Shown here piece after piece: positions 1-12,473 of a stretch of 64,000 nt of DNA; positions within the stretch are counted from its first letter, which is position 1, and each line of letters starts with the position of its first letter. The notes under the pieces are model-generated. The model made no database searches. It saw only the letters and a program-made list of their open reading frames with translations, and had not been told where the DNA came from. The stretch is from Coriolopsis trogii. Its lineage: Eukaryota; Basidiomycota; Agaricomycetes; Polyporales; Polyporaceae. The stretch lies in assembly GCA_020543525.1 (NCBI GenBank), contig JAHYIO010000028.1, forward strand, positions 310,001-374,000. Reading direction: 5' to 3'. A program made the position numbers and the translations under genes.

Positions 1-1204
1 TAAGCAGAGGAGCTGCAGGATCCATTGGCGGGACGTGCTCGTAAGACGTGTCCGAGAGTTCGCTTCGCTGATCATCTGAAGTCATAGATACTGCGCGCAC
101 AGTCGTCTGTCGCTGACGCCGCTCGCGCATTTCTTCTAGAGGCGTCCAGGGAGGCGAAGACAGCCCAGATAGGGGGTGAGGGGTCGTCAGTGGTGGCAGA
201 TTTCCTTGGGGTCCGAAGAACGCAGATGCAACAACGTCGATGGCCATGGTTCGAGGTCTTGGTATGGGGAGACGTCTGACTTGTAACGCTAGCGCCTCTA
301 GTTCGTCAAGGTCATCCAACATCTTTGCCGGTAGTCCCTCCTGTGTACCGCCGCGCATGGATGTGCTACCCGCGAAGCATTCAGACACAGGGGATACACC
401 TGGCGACTGTTCCGGCGAAGAGGCAGGAGACGCAGGTGAAAGAGACGGGGAACCAGCCTGAGGAAGGGCGCTGTCGATGAGAGACTGGTACCATCCGGGA
501 GCGGCATTCTGTAGGGCATGTATGAGACCTGTCAAGGAGCTACTTCGAGATCGACAAAGAGGGAAGTCCAAAGCAAGTTGTTGAACGGTGACACCACGAT
601 TGGATGTTGGGTGGGGCACGGGACTCATGGAAGGCCTTGGTGCACGGAGAGTAGGCTGTGGCATAGATATGGGCGTAGGGATTGTCTCGTGATCATTCGT
701 AGTGGGCCGAGAAGGGGTTGCGAGGGGAGTATATGCTTGGGGACTTGTCTTTAGGGCAAGGTAGGAAGGAGTGTCTATGAGAAGGGAGTGTCTGGGTAGT
801 AAGGAACGTGGATCCGAGAGGAGTGTGGAGGGGAGAAACGTCGTGGATAGCCCTTCGAAAGGATCGTCCGTAGATTTGTCTTGAAAGGACGATGCCGGAG
901 GGTGTTCTGGAGACAATTGCTCTGGGGCACAGGGAGTACTAGGTCCTCGAGACGACTGTTCCGAGCATGCATCTTGATGTCTCTCTTCGGGCGGTGGCGA
1001 GTGGTCGTACGGCAGGCCATAATAGGAGGAAAACTGACCACTGAAGCTAGCATTCAGGTTGTGATTAAAAGGACTGCCTTCGAAGTCGAACCGGGTGATG
1101 CGAGGCGGCGTAGAACTGTCAGCCTCCGACTCCAGCAGCAGCAGTTTCGCAAGTACAGCGCCGTCAAAGCTTCCAGAAGAAGAGGCAGAGGGTGGCGTGA
1201 ACAT
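1..1204 (-). CDS. Ser/Pro-rich protein of unknown function, 3' end off the window
   Basis: An open frame runs from an ATG at 1204 leftwards to base 1 without a stop, so at least 401 codons are present and the C-terminus lies outside the window. An in-frame TAG sits about 55 bases upstream of this ATG, which favours the start; an upstream exon joined at a CTAG acceptor near 1261 remains possible. The protein opens MFTPPSASSSGSFDG and is dominated by Ser, Pro and Thr, with many SP/TP pairs. A short amphipathic stretch (VQQLALDFP, then LIHALQNAAPGWYQSL) and an acidic segment (LDDLDELEALALQ) are the only parts that look ordered. I recognise no catalytic or DNA-binding motif. The composition would fit a regulatory or scaffold protein, but that is only an impression. 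Confidence 0.6.
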   Translation of the reverse strand, partial: MFTPPSASSSGSFDGAVLAKLLLLESEADSSTPPRITRFDFEGSPFNHNLNASFSGQFSSYYGLPYDHSPPPEERHQDACSEQSSRGPSTPCAPEQLSPEHPPASSFQDKSTDDPFEGLSTTFLPSTLLSDPRSLLPRHSLLIDTPSYLALKTSPQAYTPLATPSRPTTNDHETIPTPISMPQPTLRAPRPSMSPVPHPTSNRGVTVQQLALDFPLCRSRSSSLTGLIHALQNAAPGWYQSLIDSALPQAGSPSLSPASPASSPEQSPGVSPVSECFAGSTSMRGGTQEGLPAKMLDDLDELEALALQVRRLPIPRPRTMAIDVVASAFFGPQGNLPPLTTPHPLSGLSSPPWTPLEEMRERRQRQTTVRAVSMTSDDQRSELSDTSYEHVPPMDPAAPLL

Positions 1205-1813
1205 GGTGTCCGTGAGGCGGATGCTGGATCGGAGGGTGGGGGTTTCGCGCCGCTTTGCCTAGCCACTAGTTGTTCGATTCCCCGTGGGGCGTTGCCAAGA
1301 CCAATGACCTGAAAGGAGCCAGATTAGAGCGGATGCAAGGACGTATCATAACCTGCAATTGCTTTGGCGCACCTGCTAGTATACCCTGGGTCTGACACCG
1401 TCAGCCTCCGACGTCGTAACCTCGCAGCCGAGTTGACACCGAGTAAGAGCACCAGAGGACAGCCGCCTCTGCACAGACAGAAGACCAGTACAGACAAGAT
1501 TCTCAACCAAGAACACAGGGACAGAGGAACGCGACGAGTCGAGGACAAGCCAAGATGGTGGTAGCAGCAGAAGGCGGATGCAGTCTAAGCGCCTGGGTCT
1601 GGCTACCCTCAATAAGCTTCAAGTTGAGTCCTTTCCGTGAACACTCATCGGTCATCAAAATGTCAGGTATGCTACAGTGCGTGACGCATCCATTTGTATC
1701 ATGAACAGTTTACAAACACAGAATACATGTCGTGATACTCTGGCCCCAACTTGTTCTGTGAGAACAGAAATTCGGGATCAGTCGGGACCACCCAAGAAAC
1801 GTCATAAAATCGT
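1205..1813. other. Intergenic: promoter side of the Ser/Pro-rich gene and 3' flank of chitinase 1
   Basis: No convincing coding exon on either strand. It should hold the 5' untranslated region of the left gene (transcribed leftwards) and the 3' untranslated region of the chitinase. I see no repeat or RNA gene. Confidence 0.5.
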
Positions 1814-4054
1814 TCAGCATGGACCGTTGTCAGTCCAGACACCCACTATCGTGACGTCAGGTAAGTAACTATGTAGCTCGATTGAAGGCTCGGATTGAAC
1901 GTACCGGAGCTACCAGGGGTGTCACCCTGTGTCCACCACTTGGCAGTCCAGAGGTGGCCGTCTAAGCAGAGCGAAATCGGTAAGTGGTCCATAGGGCGAG
2001 GACAATAAGACGGGTTGCTTACTGTAGCTTGCCTGCTGGCCTCCAGTGTAGACAGCCTGAGCATGGATCGTGGTGAGCAAACATAGCACCGGAGGACTCG
2101 CAGGCAACCGGACACTCACGCTGGCACTCCAAGCAGAGACACCGTTGCAACCTGCACCACCAGTCGGCGACGAGCCACCCGTCGTCGTAGTTTGCGTAGG
2201 GGGAGTTCCACCCTGACCCATGTTGTTCTTGATGTTGTCCCACTTGCTGTTGGGGTAATTGATGTGGTTTTGGGTCTTGTCGAGGGTGCCGTACACGTTC
2301 GCCGTCGTGCCGACAAGTGAGTCTGCGCCCGTCTTGTCGGAGGCGAGCTATGGCAGCTTGATGAGCCAAAATTCCGTTGAATGATGTCGCTGAGTACTTA
2401 CTTCCCAGAACATTGAACCCGCAAGGCCATTAGCTTGTACGTACTGCGCCTTGAGGCTGGCGATGTGTGGGGTATCGTACGACACAAGCTCTTGCTTCGC
2501 GGCGTCGTATGAGTAGCTCGTGACGTCGGTCAAGTTCTCATAGACGGTCGCGCCAGCGAGGGGCAGATACTTATAGGAGTACACGCCAGCCTCGACCGTG
2601 CCAGGACCGATCTGCGATATTCCTATCAGTCTCATGTTCGCGTTGTTGGACTTGTATTGTACTGACCCCGTTGTAGGGCGCGCCAATGCCAGTAGTCTGC
2701 TCGAACGCGCGACCATAGATGGGGATACCGAGGGAGATCTTGCTCGCGGTGGCGCCAGCTCCGATGAAGTACTTCACGGCTTTGTCGGTCGAGACGTTGG
2801 TCCGCGCACCGCCATACAAGTTGGCTTGGTTGTCGGCCTAGCAGATGGGCAACGATTGATACAGTTGTCATGGTAGCGAGTCAGTTGAGCGCAACTCACG
2901 AAAGTCAACCACGAGCCAGCATAGTCATACGCCTGCCAATGTGTATGAATTGGGTAAGCAGTTGGCGACAGCGTAGGTAATCAATCGTACCATCAAGTTC
3001 CAGAAGTTCAGTGCGGAGTTCATGACAGGAACTTTGAGGTGAGCGTAGTTGTCTGCACCAGCAGAAACAGCAGCCTACGTTTCACCCTCGTGAGTCGTTT
3101 CCATGAGTGCCATAGAGGCGAGAGACGTACCGAAAGCAAGTAAGGGTTCGAGTCACCCTTCTGCTGGGCGAGAGCGTCGAAGGCGGAGCGCAGAGACGTG
3201 AGAAGAGAAGCAAAGCCGTCACCGAGAGCATCGCTGGATGGGTACTCAAAGTCGATGTCGATGCCGTCGAAACCATAGTCCTCGACCAACTTCACAGCGT
3301 TGTTGACGAAAGTCGCACGCTTGTTCGCGTCCGTAACGAAGTTGAAATGGCCAGCTTGCGAGTACGTCCAGCCGCCCACCGAGAGCAGGACCTTGAGGTT
3401 CCTGTTCTTCAGCTTGAGCAGGTAGAGCTGGAAGCGGCATTTCAATTGTCGGACCTTCGTCACCGGGAAATAACGCTGGCATACCTGCTTCAAGCAACCG
3501 TAGAGGTTGTTGCCAGTCTCACTCCAGGAGTCGCCGTCAAAGTGTTTCTGAGTGCGCTGTCAGTCGTCACCAGCACGATATGGGGTAGATGCTTACCTGC
3601 TCGTCAGCCCAGGAGTCGGTCAAGGAGATGGCACCCGTGTCGGCCGAGACATCCGCGAACGAGTAGAGAATGTGCGTGAGCGGTGTGGGATCGATCTGCG
3701 TCGGCTCTGAGGGGGCTCATGGCCTTAGTATATGCGCAGAATAAGCCATATCAACGAGTACTCACGGAAGTTATAGCCCGAGTAGATAGCCCTATGTGAC
3801 AGGATGGTCAGGAACATGGCTTCGGGTGAGAGAACGTGCGCGTACCAGTTAGTGAAGTAGGCCATCTGGACCTTCTCGCCCGCACGCTTGTGGATGACCT
3901 TGGTCTCCGGTTTGGCCTCAGTGTGTAGCTTATTAGGCGCTTCCTTGAAGGCTGCAGGACGGTGCATGACCTGCGTCGCATTAACGGCCATGAACACGGT
4001 GCAAGCCGTTGCAGCGAGGAAGAGGACACGCTTCAGGGTAGCAGACAGAGCCAT
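1814..4054 (-). CDS. Secreted GH18 chitinase with C-terminal CBM5/12 chitin-binding domain (copy 1)
   Basis: Endo-type chitinase of glycoside hydrolase family 18, which cleaves beta-1,4-linked N-acetylglucosamine polymers. Thirteen exons (4054-3846, 3791-3766, 3706-3597, 3547-3485, 3427-3131, 3074-2991, 2932-2900, 2837-2667, 2611-2402, 2347-2120, 2056-2023, 1961-1905, 1845-1814) give 517 aa. The N-terminus MALSATLKRVLFLAATACTV is a signal peptide, followed by a possible KR processing site. The GH18 barrel shows the SVGGW strand and the catalytic DGIDIDFEYP motif with the proton donor at Glu197. A short Thr/Gly linker leads to a Cys468-Cys517 module with the AKWWT and PGSS pattern of CBM5/12. 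It is paralogous to the plus-strand chitinase at 24167-26793, with exon lengths nearly identical. An acceptor choice at 2348 is needed to avoid an in-frame TAG. Roles in hyphal wall remodelling or in attack on other fungi or insects are both possible. Confidence 0.93.
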
Positions 4055-5673
4055 AGCTTGAAGGAGCCGTTGGAGGGGAGGGGGAGCCGCGGGGCGGATG
4101 GCGTACAACTCTCGAGGTTGTCAGTTTATGTACCCCGGTCCCCAATCCGATGCTTGCGCTCATGCACAAAGTCGAATGCTTCCGAAGTGAGTACGGATCG
4201 GCAGTCAACAACTTGGGTGATGCGCCAATGAAGACGCAAGGATGTAGGCATATGCGTACGAACATCCTCGCAGCATGGTCCATGAGGCCACACGATAGCT
4301 CGGCTGGTCGAAGCTGCACTCGTGCTCGTATCGGGAACGGAATTCTCTGTCTCGATAGGGTATAGTCGTCTGCACAAGAATCACGATCATGAGAAGGACG
4401 CATGAACTGAGTGAACTAATAGTGCGTACCACACTTGTTGCCTTCTCACGGACAGGCACGGAGGGAGGTTATGGAATGTGCCTACAGATCCTCGTAGTGG
4501 TTTCCTAGATAGGGCGCTGGGCAGATTAGATTCTTCTTGAGTGGGTGATGGACGATACAGAGAGTATGGTCGGCTAGACAACTGCATATGGTCACCCGAC
4601 TTGTCGATTGATGGGTTGTCCACTTATCCACCCGAGAGTGCCTTGTCTTCTCGGGGAGCGTGACTCTTGACTGTCAAAGTAAAGCATGCATTTAGGGACT
4701 CGATCCAACGATTGCGTCGCTCCGAGTTCAATGGTCCCTGAGCTTTCCATGGTCGTGGCGGTGTATGGCCGTTCCTCGCTTTCGATGCCTAGCTAAGTCG
4801 GTTGATACTCTCGCTACATACACCTAACTACATACGCAAAGAGACTTACGATTGACCTGCCACGGGGATCGATATCTCAATATGTACCCGGACTTGATCC
4901 AAAGACCACGCGGTACTCGACAGTAAACGCATGGCCCAGCATGGTCCTTGGTCACGATGCATATGAAGCGACTCACACCAAGATATTATCCTCTTCCGCG
5001 GCCTCCTGCGGCTTCCCATGAGCAGTGAAAGGTCTAGACTGCGTCCAACGGCTAACCTGCGCAGTTGACTATCATCAGTCGTCAACTTGTCATTTCCGTT
5101 CCGTCCCCGAGGTAGTATGTACTGATGTTAGCAATACAATGACGCAATCACTCATTGAGCGGAGGAGTACAACACACCGTGTTGTACTTAAGTACTGTGC
5201 AGGCGGTCGGCTCGACCCAGAGGGGATGCATAGGGACAGCGAGGACCTCCTTGGCGACGTGATGCCCTCCAGCCCGTGAGTCTGAGGAATTATGTATGCA
5301 AACATCGTCAGCAATCGTCACAACGCAATGTGGGAGCACAGCTCTTCATACCGGCCAACAACTGTCCATTCAAGACGTTCAAATGAGCAGATCAGCGAAC
5401 CGAGCGGGTACTAGTACTCCGAAGAACTTGGCCCGGTGCAATCACCTTCAACTTCGATGTTCCAGATACCAGCTTGCGACTGCCCATATACCAACACATG
5501 ACCTTACAAGTCTTGCGCACCTCATACGTCGTGTCTCAACCGTGGTAATCCTCGCAAGTACGATCTTCCGCGGTACAATATAATGAGAAAAATACATGTT
5601 CATGAGACGCAAAGCCGTAGATGCCTCATGGCCATAGAGAGAGTACAAGCATGCGAGCATGATAGGAGGGAGC
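4055..5673. other. Intergenic, 1.6 kb
   Basis: Holds the chitinase 1 promoter and the RPL23 3' flank. Only short, mutually overlapping open frames occur and none resembles a known protein. No repeat or tRNA seen. Confidence 0.5.
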
Positions 5674-6457
5674 TCATACGACGGTACCTGCGTTTGATGC
5701 AATACGCGGCCAGAGATCCGCCTAAACAACACATATGTTAGAGGAATGTCGTTACAAGGTGACGCTGTGTTGGACTACTCACGCATTCTTTTGCGACCGG
5801 GCCAGTGATGGCAGAGCCCTTCATCTCACCCTTAGGGTTGACAATAACACCAGCGTTATCCTGCATAGTTGATGTGTTCAAGACCAAACCCGAGTATGCA
5901 AGGAACATTAGACATACCTCGAAGTAGAGGAAAACACCATCTCGCCTACGCCATGCCTTGCGTTGGCGAACGACAACAGCGGGCATCGCTGTTTTCCGAG
6001 TCAGCACCGTCAACATGCAAACGCGAGACTCGCATCCGGCTAAAATCGTCCCCAGCCCGCACGAAAGGTGGCACTCACTCTTCTTCCTCAGCTCAGGCTT
6101 TCCCTTCTTCACGGACGCAACAACCATGTCACCAACACCAGCATCAGGGAGACGGTTAAGGTGCGAGCCCGTGCCGTATGCCTCGATCACGAACAGGGAC
6201 TTGGCGCCGCTGTTGTCCGCGCAGTTGAGAACTGCACCGGTGGGGAGACCCATGGTCATCCGGAACTTGTTGCCAGAGGCACCCGAGCCTGTACCAGTGG
6301 TCGAAGAAAAGGAGAACCGAGAACGTCAAGACAGATCACCGTAGAATTTGAGGGCCAGCATGGATTCGACGGATTCGCGGAGACAGAGGATCAGAACTGG
6401 TCAGTCTGGGTCTTGGATTGGTGCGGTGCGTAGGCTGGACATACCGCGTTTCGACAT
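5674..6457 (-). CDS. rpl23: 60S ribosomal protein L23 (uL14)
   Basis: Component of the large cytosolic ribosomal subunit at the subunit interface. Five exons (6457-6445, 6288-6079, 5988-5918, 5860-5783, 5721-5674) give 139 aa, the usual eukaryotic length. The first exon is only 13 bases and encodes MSKR plus one base; splicing gives [15 protein letters not shown], the expected uL14 start. Conserved stretches include [55 protein letters not shown] and [12 protein letters not shown] near the C-terminus. All four introns keep phase and the reading frame closes exactly. High intron density in a ribosomal protein gene is usual in basidiomycetes. The identification is secure. Confidence 0.97.
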
Positions 6458-6915
6458 TTTGCTTGAAGACTTGCTGAAGTTGCTAGGGCTGCTCGATTCG
6501 ATACACTACTGTAGCACAAGGTTTCCGGTCGGCAGCCTCCGATGGTACTGTACAGTTTCTCCGTGAGCCACTCAGTACAAACGCCCGCTTGAGAGGTCAG
6601 CGTCTATCCGCTCACGTGTCCCTAATGAGCGTCTAAATTCCTCCAACTTCATTTGAGTCTTGACATACACTTACAAGCTCCAGAAATATGTACCTTCGAA
6701 GCGTGCATTGACACAAGTAAGTATATGGAGTCTTCATCATGAATGAGTCTTTTCGCCGTTTGAGCCGCTCAGCCGCACGTATATATGCACTAATAACACA
6801 TTGTGATTGTTTCCTTCCTATTACTACAACGTGACAAGAGCTCCTCGCGGAACGTGTACACGACAACCGTCCAAGCTTAACGATATTCGGTAACTCCGTG
6901 GTCATTCTACCGCCC
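6458..6915. other. Intergenic between RPL23 and catalase
   Basis: Upstream region of RPL23 and 3' flank of catalase, both read leftwards. No coding exon or clear repeat seen. Confidence 0.5.
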
Positions 6916-8932
6916 TTAGATCGCAGAGAACTTGTAACGAACTGCCTCTGTCGCGGGTTTCGGCTTGAGGGCCGCCACGCGCGGGGCACCAATAGCATCG
7001 GCAATGCGGTCGGAAAGCGTCTGGTCGACAGCAGCAAACACCGAAACTAATTGGCAAAGCACGTTATTCAAGAATGCCTAAGATGACGAGACGAGTGGAC
7101 GTACGCTGCCTGGCCTTGACCTCGGCGCTCTTGGCGTTCTTAAGGTGGACGGCGACGTTATGGACAAGGTGGTCACGGTCAGTGTCGTTGAAGACCTTCT
7201 GCCAGAGTGCACGGGGCTGCTCGAAGTCAACTGCGAATGGGTAGTATCGGTGAGCATATACATCTCCAGTTCATACACAGAGTACGTACGCTCAGTGATC
7301 TCGCTGAGATCGGCCTGCGCAGTACCGAGGAAGACTTCGTGCTCGACGTCCTCGTATGCCTTTGGCTTGTAACTAAGAGGCAGAATACTGCTCTGATAGT
7401 TCGGACGCGCGCCTTGATGGCTGAATGTCATAGCACCGTCGCGCTGGAAGTTAGCAACGGGCGCGATGGGCGCGTTGACGGGGAGCTGGCCGTAGTTGAC
7501 ACCGAGACGGTGACTGCAGATCCAACAAACATGAGCCGAGGAATTAGCACATGGGACTAAGACGTACCGATGGGTGTCCGGGTATGAGAAAAGCCGGGAC
7601 TGGAGGACGGGGTCTGCAGAAGGCTCAATACCCGGGACGAGGTGCGAGGGCGAGAATGCAGCCTGCTCGATCTCGGCGAAGTAGTTGTCGTGGTTTTTGT
7701 TGAGAACGATCTTGCCGACTGGGCGGAGTGGGTAGTCGGCATGCGGCCAAACCTTCGTCAAGTCGAGGATGTTGTAACGGAACTTCTCGGCTTGCTCAGC
7801 GGTCATAGTTTGCTGTTAGGACAGGTCAAGCTGGGTTAAAGAAGTTCTGTGTCCATTTCACTTACGACATAGACAGTCCACGATGGGTAGTCGCCCTTCT
7901 CGATGTCTTCAAACAGAGCCTGGATACCGTAGTCGGGGTTCTCTCCAGCCAGCTTCCCAGCTTCCTGATCGGTAAAGGTCTTCACACCACCATCCTTGCG
8001 GATGTGGATCTGCACGTAGTGGAACTTGCCCTCCGCGTTCACGAACTTGAAAGTGTGACCGCTGTACCCGTGCATGTGGTGGTAGCCAACGGGGGTTCCG
8101 CGGTCCGAGAACAGAATCATGACCTGGTGGATCGACTCGGGGTTTTGAGAGAGGTAGTCCTGAAATCCAGATGTGAGTCTTGTCACCGGACCACCATAGG
8201 ATTGAGGCCTACCCAGAACATGTCGGCATCCTTGAGGTGCGTCTGCGGGTCGCGCTTCTGGGTGTGGATGAAGTGGGGGAATTTGGCCGGGTCGCGAATG
8301 AAGAACACGGGCGTGTTGTTGAACACCCAGTCGAGGTTACCTTCCTCCGTCTTGATCTTGATGGCGAAGCCTATGCGCCGATGCGACTTTAGCATAGTAC
8401 TCCCGAAAGCAAGCATGTTCCATACCGCGAGGATCACGGGCAGTGTCCGCAGAGCCACTCTCACCACCGACAGTCGAGAATCGGATCGTCAAAGGGGCCT
8501 TGTTGCCGACCTTTTTGAAGAGCGCAGCGCACGTCAAGTCCGTGATATCATGAGTGACCTCGATGTATCCATGGGCACCCGCACCCTTCGCGTGGACGAC
8601 ACGCTCTGCGAATCGGAGGCGATAAGCATTCAACACAGCATTTCGCACATGGATAGGAGATGCACGCACCTGGGATACGCTCGCGATCGAAGTGGGCGAG
8701 AAGATCGATGTGATGGAAGTCTAGAAAGGTACATCGATCAATATCGCTTGTAAATTACCCCACATTCCCTATGCTATGCGCGACGGCAAGCGAGTGACGA
8801 CGACGTACCTTGCAGGAGCAGAGGACCAATCTTGCCGATACGCTGAGCAGCGTAGGGCCGGGCAACGGGCGCACCCGTCGACGTCGTGTAGGTGGCGCCG
8901 TCTTGAGACTTGAAGACGTGCTGGGCCGGCAT
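6916..8932 (-). CDS. Haem catalase, small-subunit type
   Basis: Breaks down hydrogen peroxide to water and oxygen. Nine exons (8932-8809, 8720-8670, 8605-8426, 8370-8213, 8159-7866, 7812-7568, 7513-7290, 7230-7105, 7046-6916) give 510 aa, the length of small-subunit monofunctional catalases. The distal-side His63 lies in [12 protein letters not shown], the catalytic Asn136 in FNNTPVFF, and the proximal haem ligand Tyr346 in [12 protein letters not shown]; the spacing between the three matches the family. No N-terminal signal is present and the C-terminus (RYKFSAI) is not a classical SKL-type peroxisomal signal, so cytosolic or internally targeted location is likely. The gene sits between RPL23 and the succinate dehydrogenase gene, each with its own promoter. 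Catalases are commonly induced by oxidative stress; I could not assign a stress element here. Confidence 0.96.
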
Positions 8933-10716
8933 TTCTGTGGAGGACGAAGGACGATGGGGACAGTGGTAATTCGAGGGTTCGAAGCAGCTCGCAGAGAAGG
9001 AGCACAAACGGGGCGCATCCTATTTGTACGCTGCGCGAGTAGCCTGCATTCTGTGGGGTCCCGGCCGCCTGGGCTCCAAGGTTTGGGTCTGCGATGGCAT
9101 GTCAGCAGGTCACGGAGCCAAAACGCCATACTCTCTGTGAAATGGGAGCGAGAGCCTCGTTGAGTAATAGACACGAGAAGTTGCATCCTGTCCCATTAGC
9201 CTGCACGTGAGACACTTGAGGATTTCTCACCTCAGCAGTTTCTAATCCGAGCGCGCTGATTCGGCATCCCGATGGACACCCCACCACTGTCATAGTTTGA
9301 GCGCTAAATGCGCAGCGGATGTTTTCGGGCCAGATCTCCAACTCACTCCGATGACAGGTTTCCTCTACGTTTGTCCATTGCGCGGCTCGCAGACCACACA
9401 TATATCGCGGATAATCTACGTTCGACGTCATAAATGAAAGCGCGACAAGGTCCTGCAAAGACAGGAGTCAGAGTCTATTTTGGGGACATTGAAGGGCATG
9501 CCGTGGGTCCCTGCCCTTCCACCACATTCTGTGAGAGCTCACCTGCCACCGACTGGCACTCGCAGCAGGCATCGTCCGTCTAGTTGGCACTTCCACAATC
9601 ACAGAAGCCCGTAACCTTGATAGTCACAGGGAGAATTCGGACGGCCAGACTTCGCGGCGCGCACACTGAGACCCCGTGTCCTGCTCATCTGACATTAGCA
9701 ACACAGCACGAACGGAACCTGGATCTTCTCCTGATCACGTTCGTCCGGTCATCCCCACTTTACGATCGCGCCAAGTCGCGAAATCAACGGGCTTGTATGC
9801 GCAAGAGAAGGTTGGGGGATTGGCGGCGAACGTTAGAGGAAGCACTTGTGACAACCACCCTATCTGGTCCGAGACTAGGCGACGTTCAGTCGTACAGGGC
9901 CGGGTCTTCAGGAGCGCGGGGGCTTCCGCAATTCAGATAACTCCAGACTCAAAGATTCGTGGGCGAAGAAGTAGCAGGATGAACCGGCGGCCCGACTGGG
10001 GTGGGAAGGCGACATGAACGAACTATTCCGGGGCAAAGGCGAAGTCGATAGCAACAGAAACAACGCAATCTGAATATATTGAGAGTGCTGAAGCGGGAAT
10101 GAAGAAGCGAGGGCCCACCTGGAGAATGCTCCACGTATGCATTGGTGTGACCGAGTGAGAATCCACTGTGCCAGCGTCGCCTCCCATGTGCTCGCCCAAC
10201 TTTGCCCGGGTCAGAAGGAAGGCCATGCTATGTACATTGATGAGAACACGACTGAATGCACGGTCCATGGGTGACGGCGACGTACCTTTAGTCTCCAGCG
10301 TTGCTCTATGCGGCATCGAGTACCTCCCCCGAAAGAGTTGTAATAGCTGCGAGACAGAGTATATCCGACTGCTGCCCGGGAGCCCCAACAATCCCGGAAT
10401 TCCCCTAAGGACCGCGTTCCCCGGCAATTCCTGAGTCACAGTGGGTGGCGTACTTACTGCACCGCTATCACAACCGCCTCTTCCCTCGTTCACGTCGGCT
10501 TAAACCAGATTTCCATTATTGTAGAATGGTCCAAAATACTGAAGAAATAACACAAGGGCTCGGGTACTACCTTGCGTTCCTCTTCTACAATGACGGTGCG
10601 TACATGCCGGCCCTGTCTCACAATCTCACGCTGTTTATCGTCGTTATCAGAATCTATGCGTAAGTGAGGACACATGGAAAGAACACCCACCCACGCCGTT
10701 CGCTACGTATACCACT
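8933..10716. other. Intergenic, 1.8 kb, upstream of catalase
   Basis: Catalase promoter side plus the 3' flank of the succinate dehydrogenase gene. Several open frames of 60-160 codons exist but they overlap on both strands, lack family similarity and do not splice into anything coherent. I see no feature to name. Confidence 0.5.
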
Positions 10717-11836
10717 TCACTCAGCAGCCAGCTCGAGCTTCATCTTGGCGATGGCGGCGGCGGGGTTCAAGCCCTTTGGGCATGTGCGCGCACAGTTGAA
10801 GATGGTGTGGCAACGGTAGAGACTCATCTCGTTCTGCATCTTCTCCTTGCGGTGAGCCTTGTACGTGTCCTGAATCCCGTTCCGCTTTAGCTCCGCGAAC
10901 CCAAGCTCAGACATGCGTAGCAGGACGTACGCGGGAGTCCGCCATCCAGCGGTAAGCGGCCATGAGCGTTGCAGGACCGAGGTACTCATCCTGATTCCAC
11001 CAGTAGCTTGGGCAGGATGTTGAGCAACATGCGCAGAGGATGCACTCGTACATGCTACAAGCGGCGCATTAGCATACGGCCACAGGGTGCGTATATGCGT
11101 TGGATATTGAGGTGCGTGCAATTGGGATGAGACTCACCCGTCGAGCTTCTTCCTGTCCTCCGGAGACTGCAAGAACTCCCGGTCCGCTGGGGGGTTGTCG
11201 TTCTGGAGGTAGGGTTCGATGGACTTGTATTGCTTGTAGAACTGGGTCAGGTCGGGAACAAGGTCCTTGACAATGTACACTAGGACCTTCCGGTAAGTGG
11301 GAAAGCTAACTAAAGCATACTTTTGAGACACCTACTGTGAGGGAGGGGGTAAATCTTGGTGTCCTTGGACGCATTCCTGTCGATCCTGCAGAGGCACGCC
11401 AGCGTGTTCTGACCGTTGATGTTCATGGCGCACGACCCGCAGATACCCTCTCTGCAAGATCGACGAAAGGTCAATGTGGGGTCAAGCTCGTTCTTGATCT
11501 TGATGAGCGCGTCGAGAATCTGCAGTGCCAGGTGAGGAAGTGCAATACAGGAGGTGGAAGCGACCGACCATAGGCCCGCACTGGTTTAAGTCGATAGTGT
11601 ACGACTGCAGTGTCGGCTTCTTGGATGGCTCATCAGGGTTCTGCATGTCAACACCACAATCAGGTCAGTCCAGGGGATATGTGCTCAAGCGAAAGACATA
11701 CCCAGCGGTAAATCTTGAACTCCTTGTTCAAGACAGGCTTTTGCAGCGGGGTGGCCTGCGCGCGCACTGCCGAGGAGGCAAAGCCACGCGCCGACTGTCT
11801 GAGGATGCTAGAGCGAGCTGCGACGAGGGACTGCAT
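10717..11836 (-). CDS. sdhB: Succinate dehydrogenase iron-sulphur subunit, mitochondrial
   Basis: Iron-sulphur subunit of respiratory complex II, passing electrons from the flavoprotein to ubiquinone. Six exons (11836-11702, 11640-11569, 11519-11336, 11279-11138, 11054-10931, 10869-10717) give 269 aa. The first about 30 residues are Arg/Ser/Ala-rich without acids ([19 protein letters not shown]), a mitochondrial presequence. Cluster ligands are visible: [2Fe-2S] Cys91, 96, 99 and 111 in [10 protein letters not shown] and LAC; the [4Fe-4S]/[3Fe-4S] cysteines in [11 protein letters not shown] (182-192) and [11 protein letters not shown] (239-249). His240, the residue altered in carboxin-resistant fungi, is the sensitive wild-type His. 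The window gives no evidence of a neighbouring complex II gene. Confidence 0.97.
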
Positions 11837-12473
11837 GGTGGTCGTTGGCGAAAGGAGAGGAGGCGGACGAGGCGGATGGACAGTGCACTTGATTGAGGTC
11901 ACTGGTCTCCTCCGGGCGAGCCAGCTACCCCGGTCTCTTCGGCCGCATTCCTCCGATCCAATCACGCGCCGCCAATTTCCGCCGTCTCCTTCCGCCACCG
12001 ACCGCAAAGGGCCAGAATTCGACAGAGCGCCTAGGCCCACTTGAGTCTCGACGACGACGACTTTGGGACGAGCAGAGCGGATGCGCAACAGTGCAGTCGA
12101 AGAGCATGGGTGTACGGGGTGTCCGCAGTATTATATTTGTACAATAAATGTATTGTATAATAGAGTTCATGCTAAAATGACCGAAAACATGTGCTGCAGA
12201 TATCCACATCGACAGAGACTTAGCTATCATCAAAGCACAAGACATCTAGAAACGTTCCAAATACAGGAAAAGAAACGATACAAATGGGGTCTTGCGGTGC
12301 CAGACGAGACAAGAGACAGAAGGAGGGGAGTGAAGGGGCCAGGGCAGGGAATACTCGCGTTATGCCAGGACGTGGTCGAAAACTGGCGAGATAGGGGAAA
12401 TCATGTCCATGAAGTGAACGAGGCCGTGAAGGTGCGAGGAGACATAGGAGCAGCCAGGGTTATATCACCTCCC
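11837..12473. other. Intergenic between SDH-B and the FHA-RING gene
   Basis: SDH-B promoter side and 3' flank of the FHA-RING gene. An A/T-rich patch around 12130-12200 stands out from the GC-rich surroundings and may contain the polyadenylation region of the FHA-RING transcript. No coding feature seen. Confidence 0.45.
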
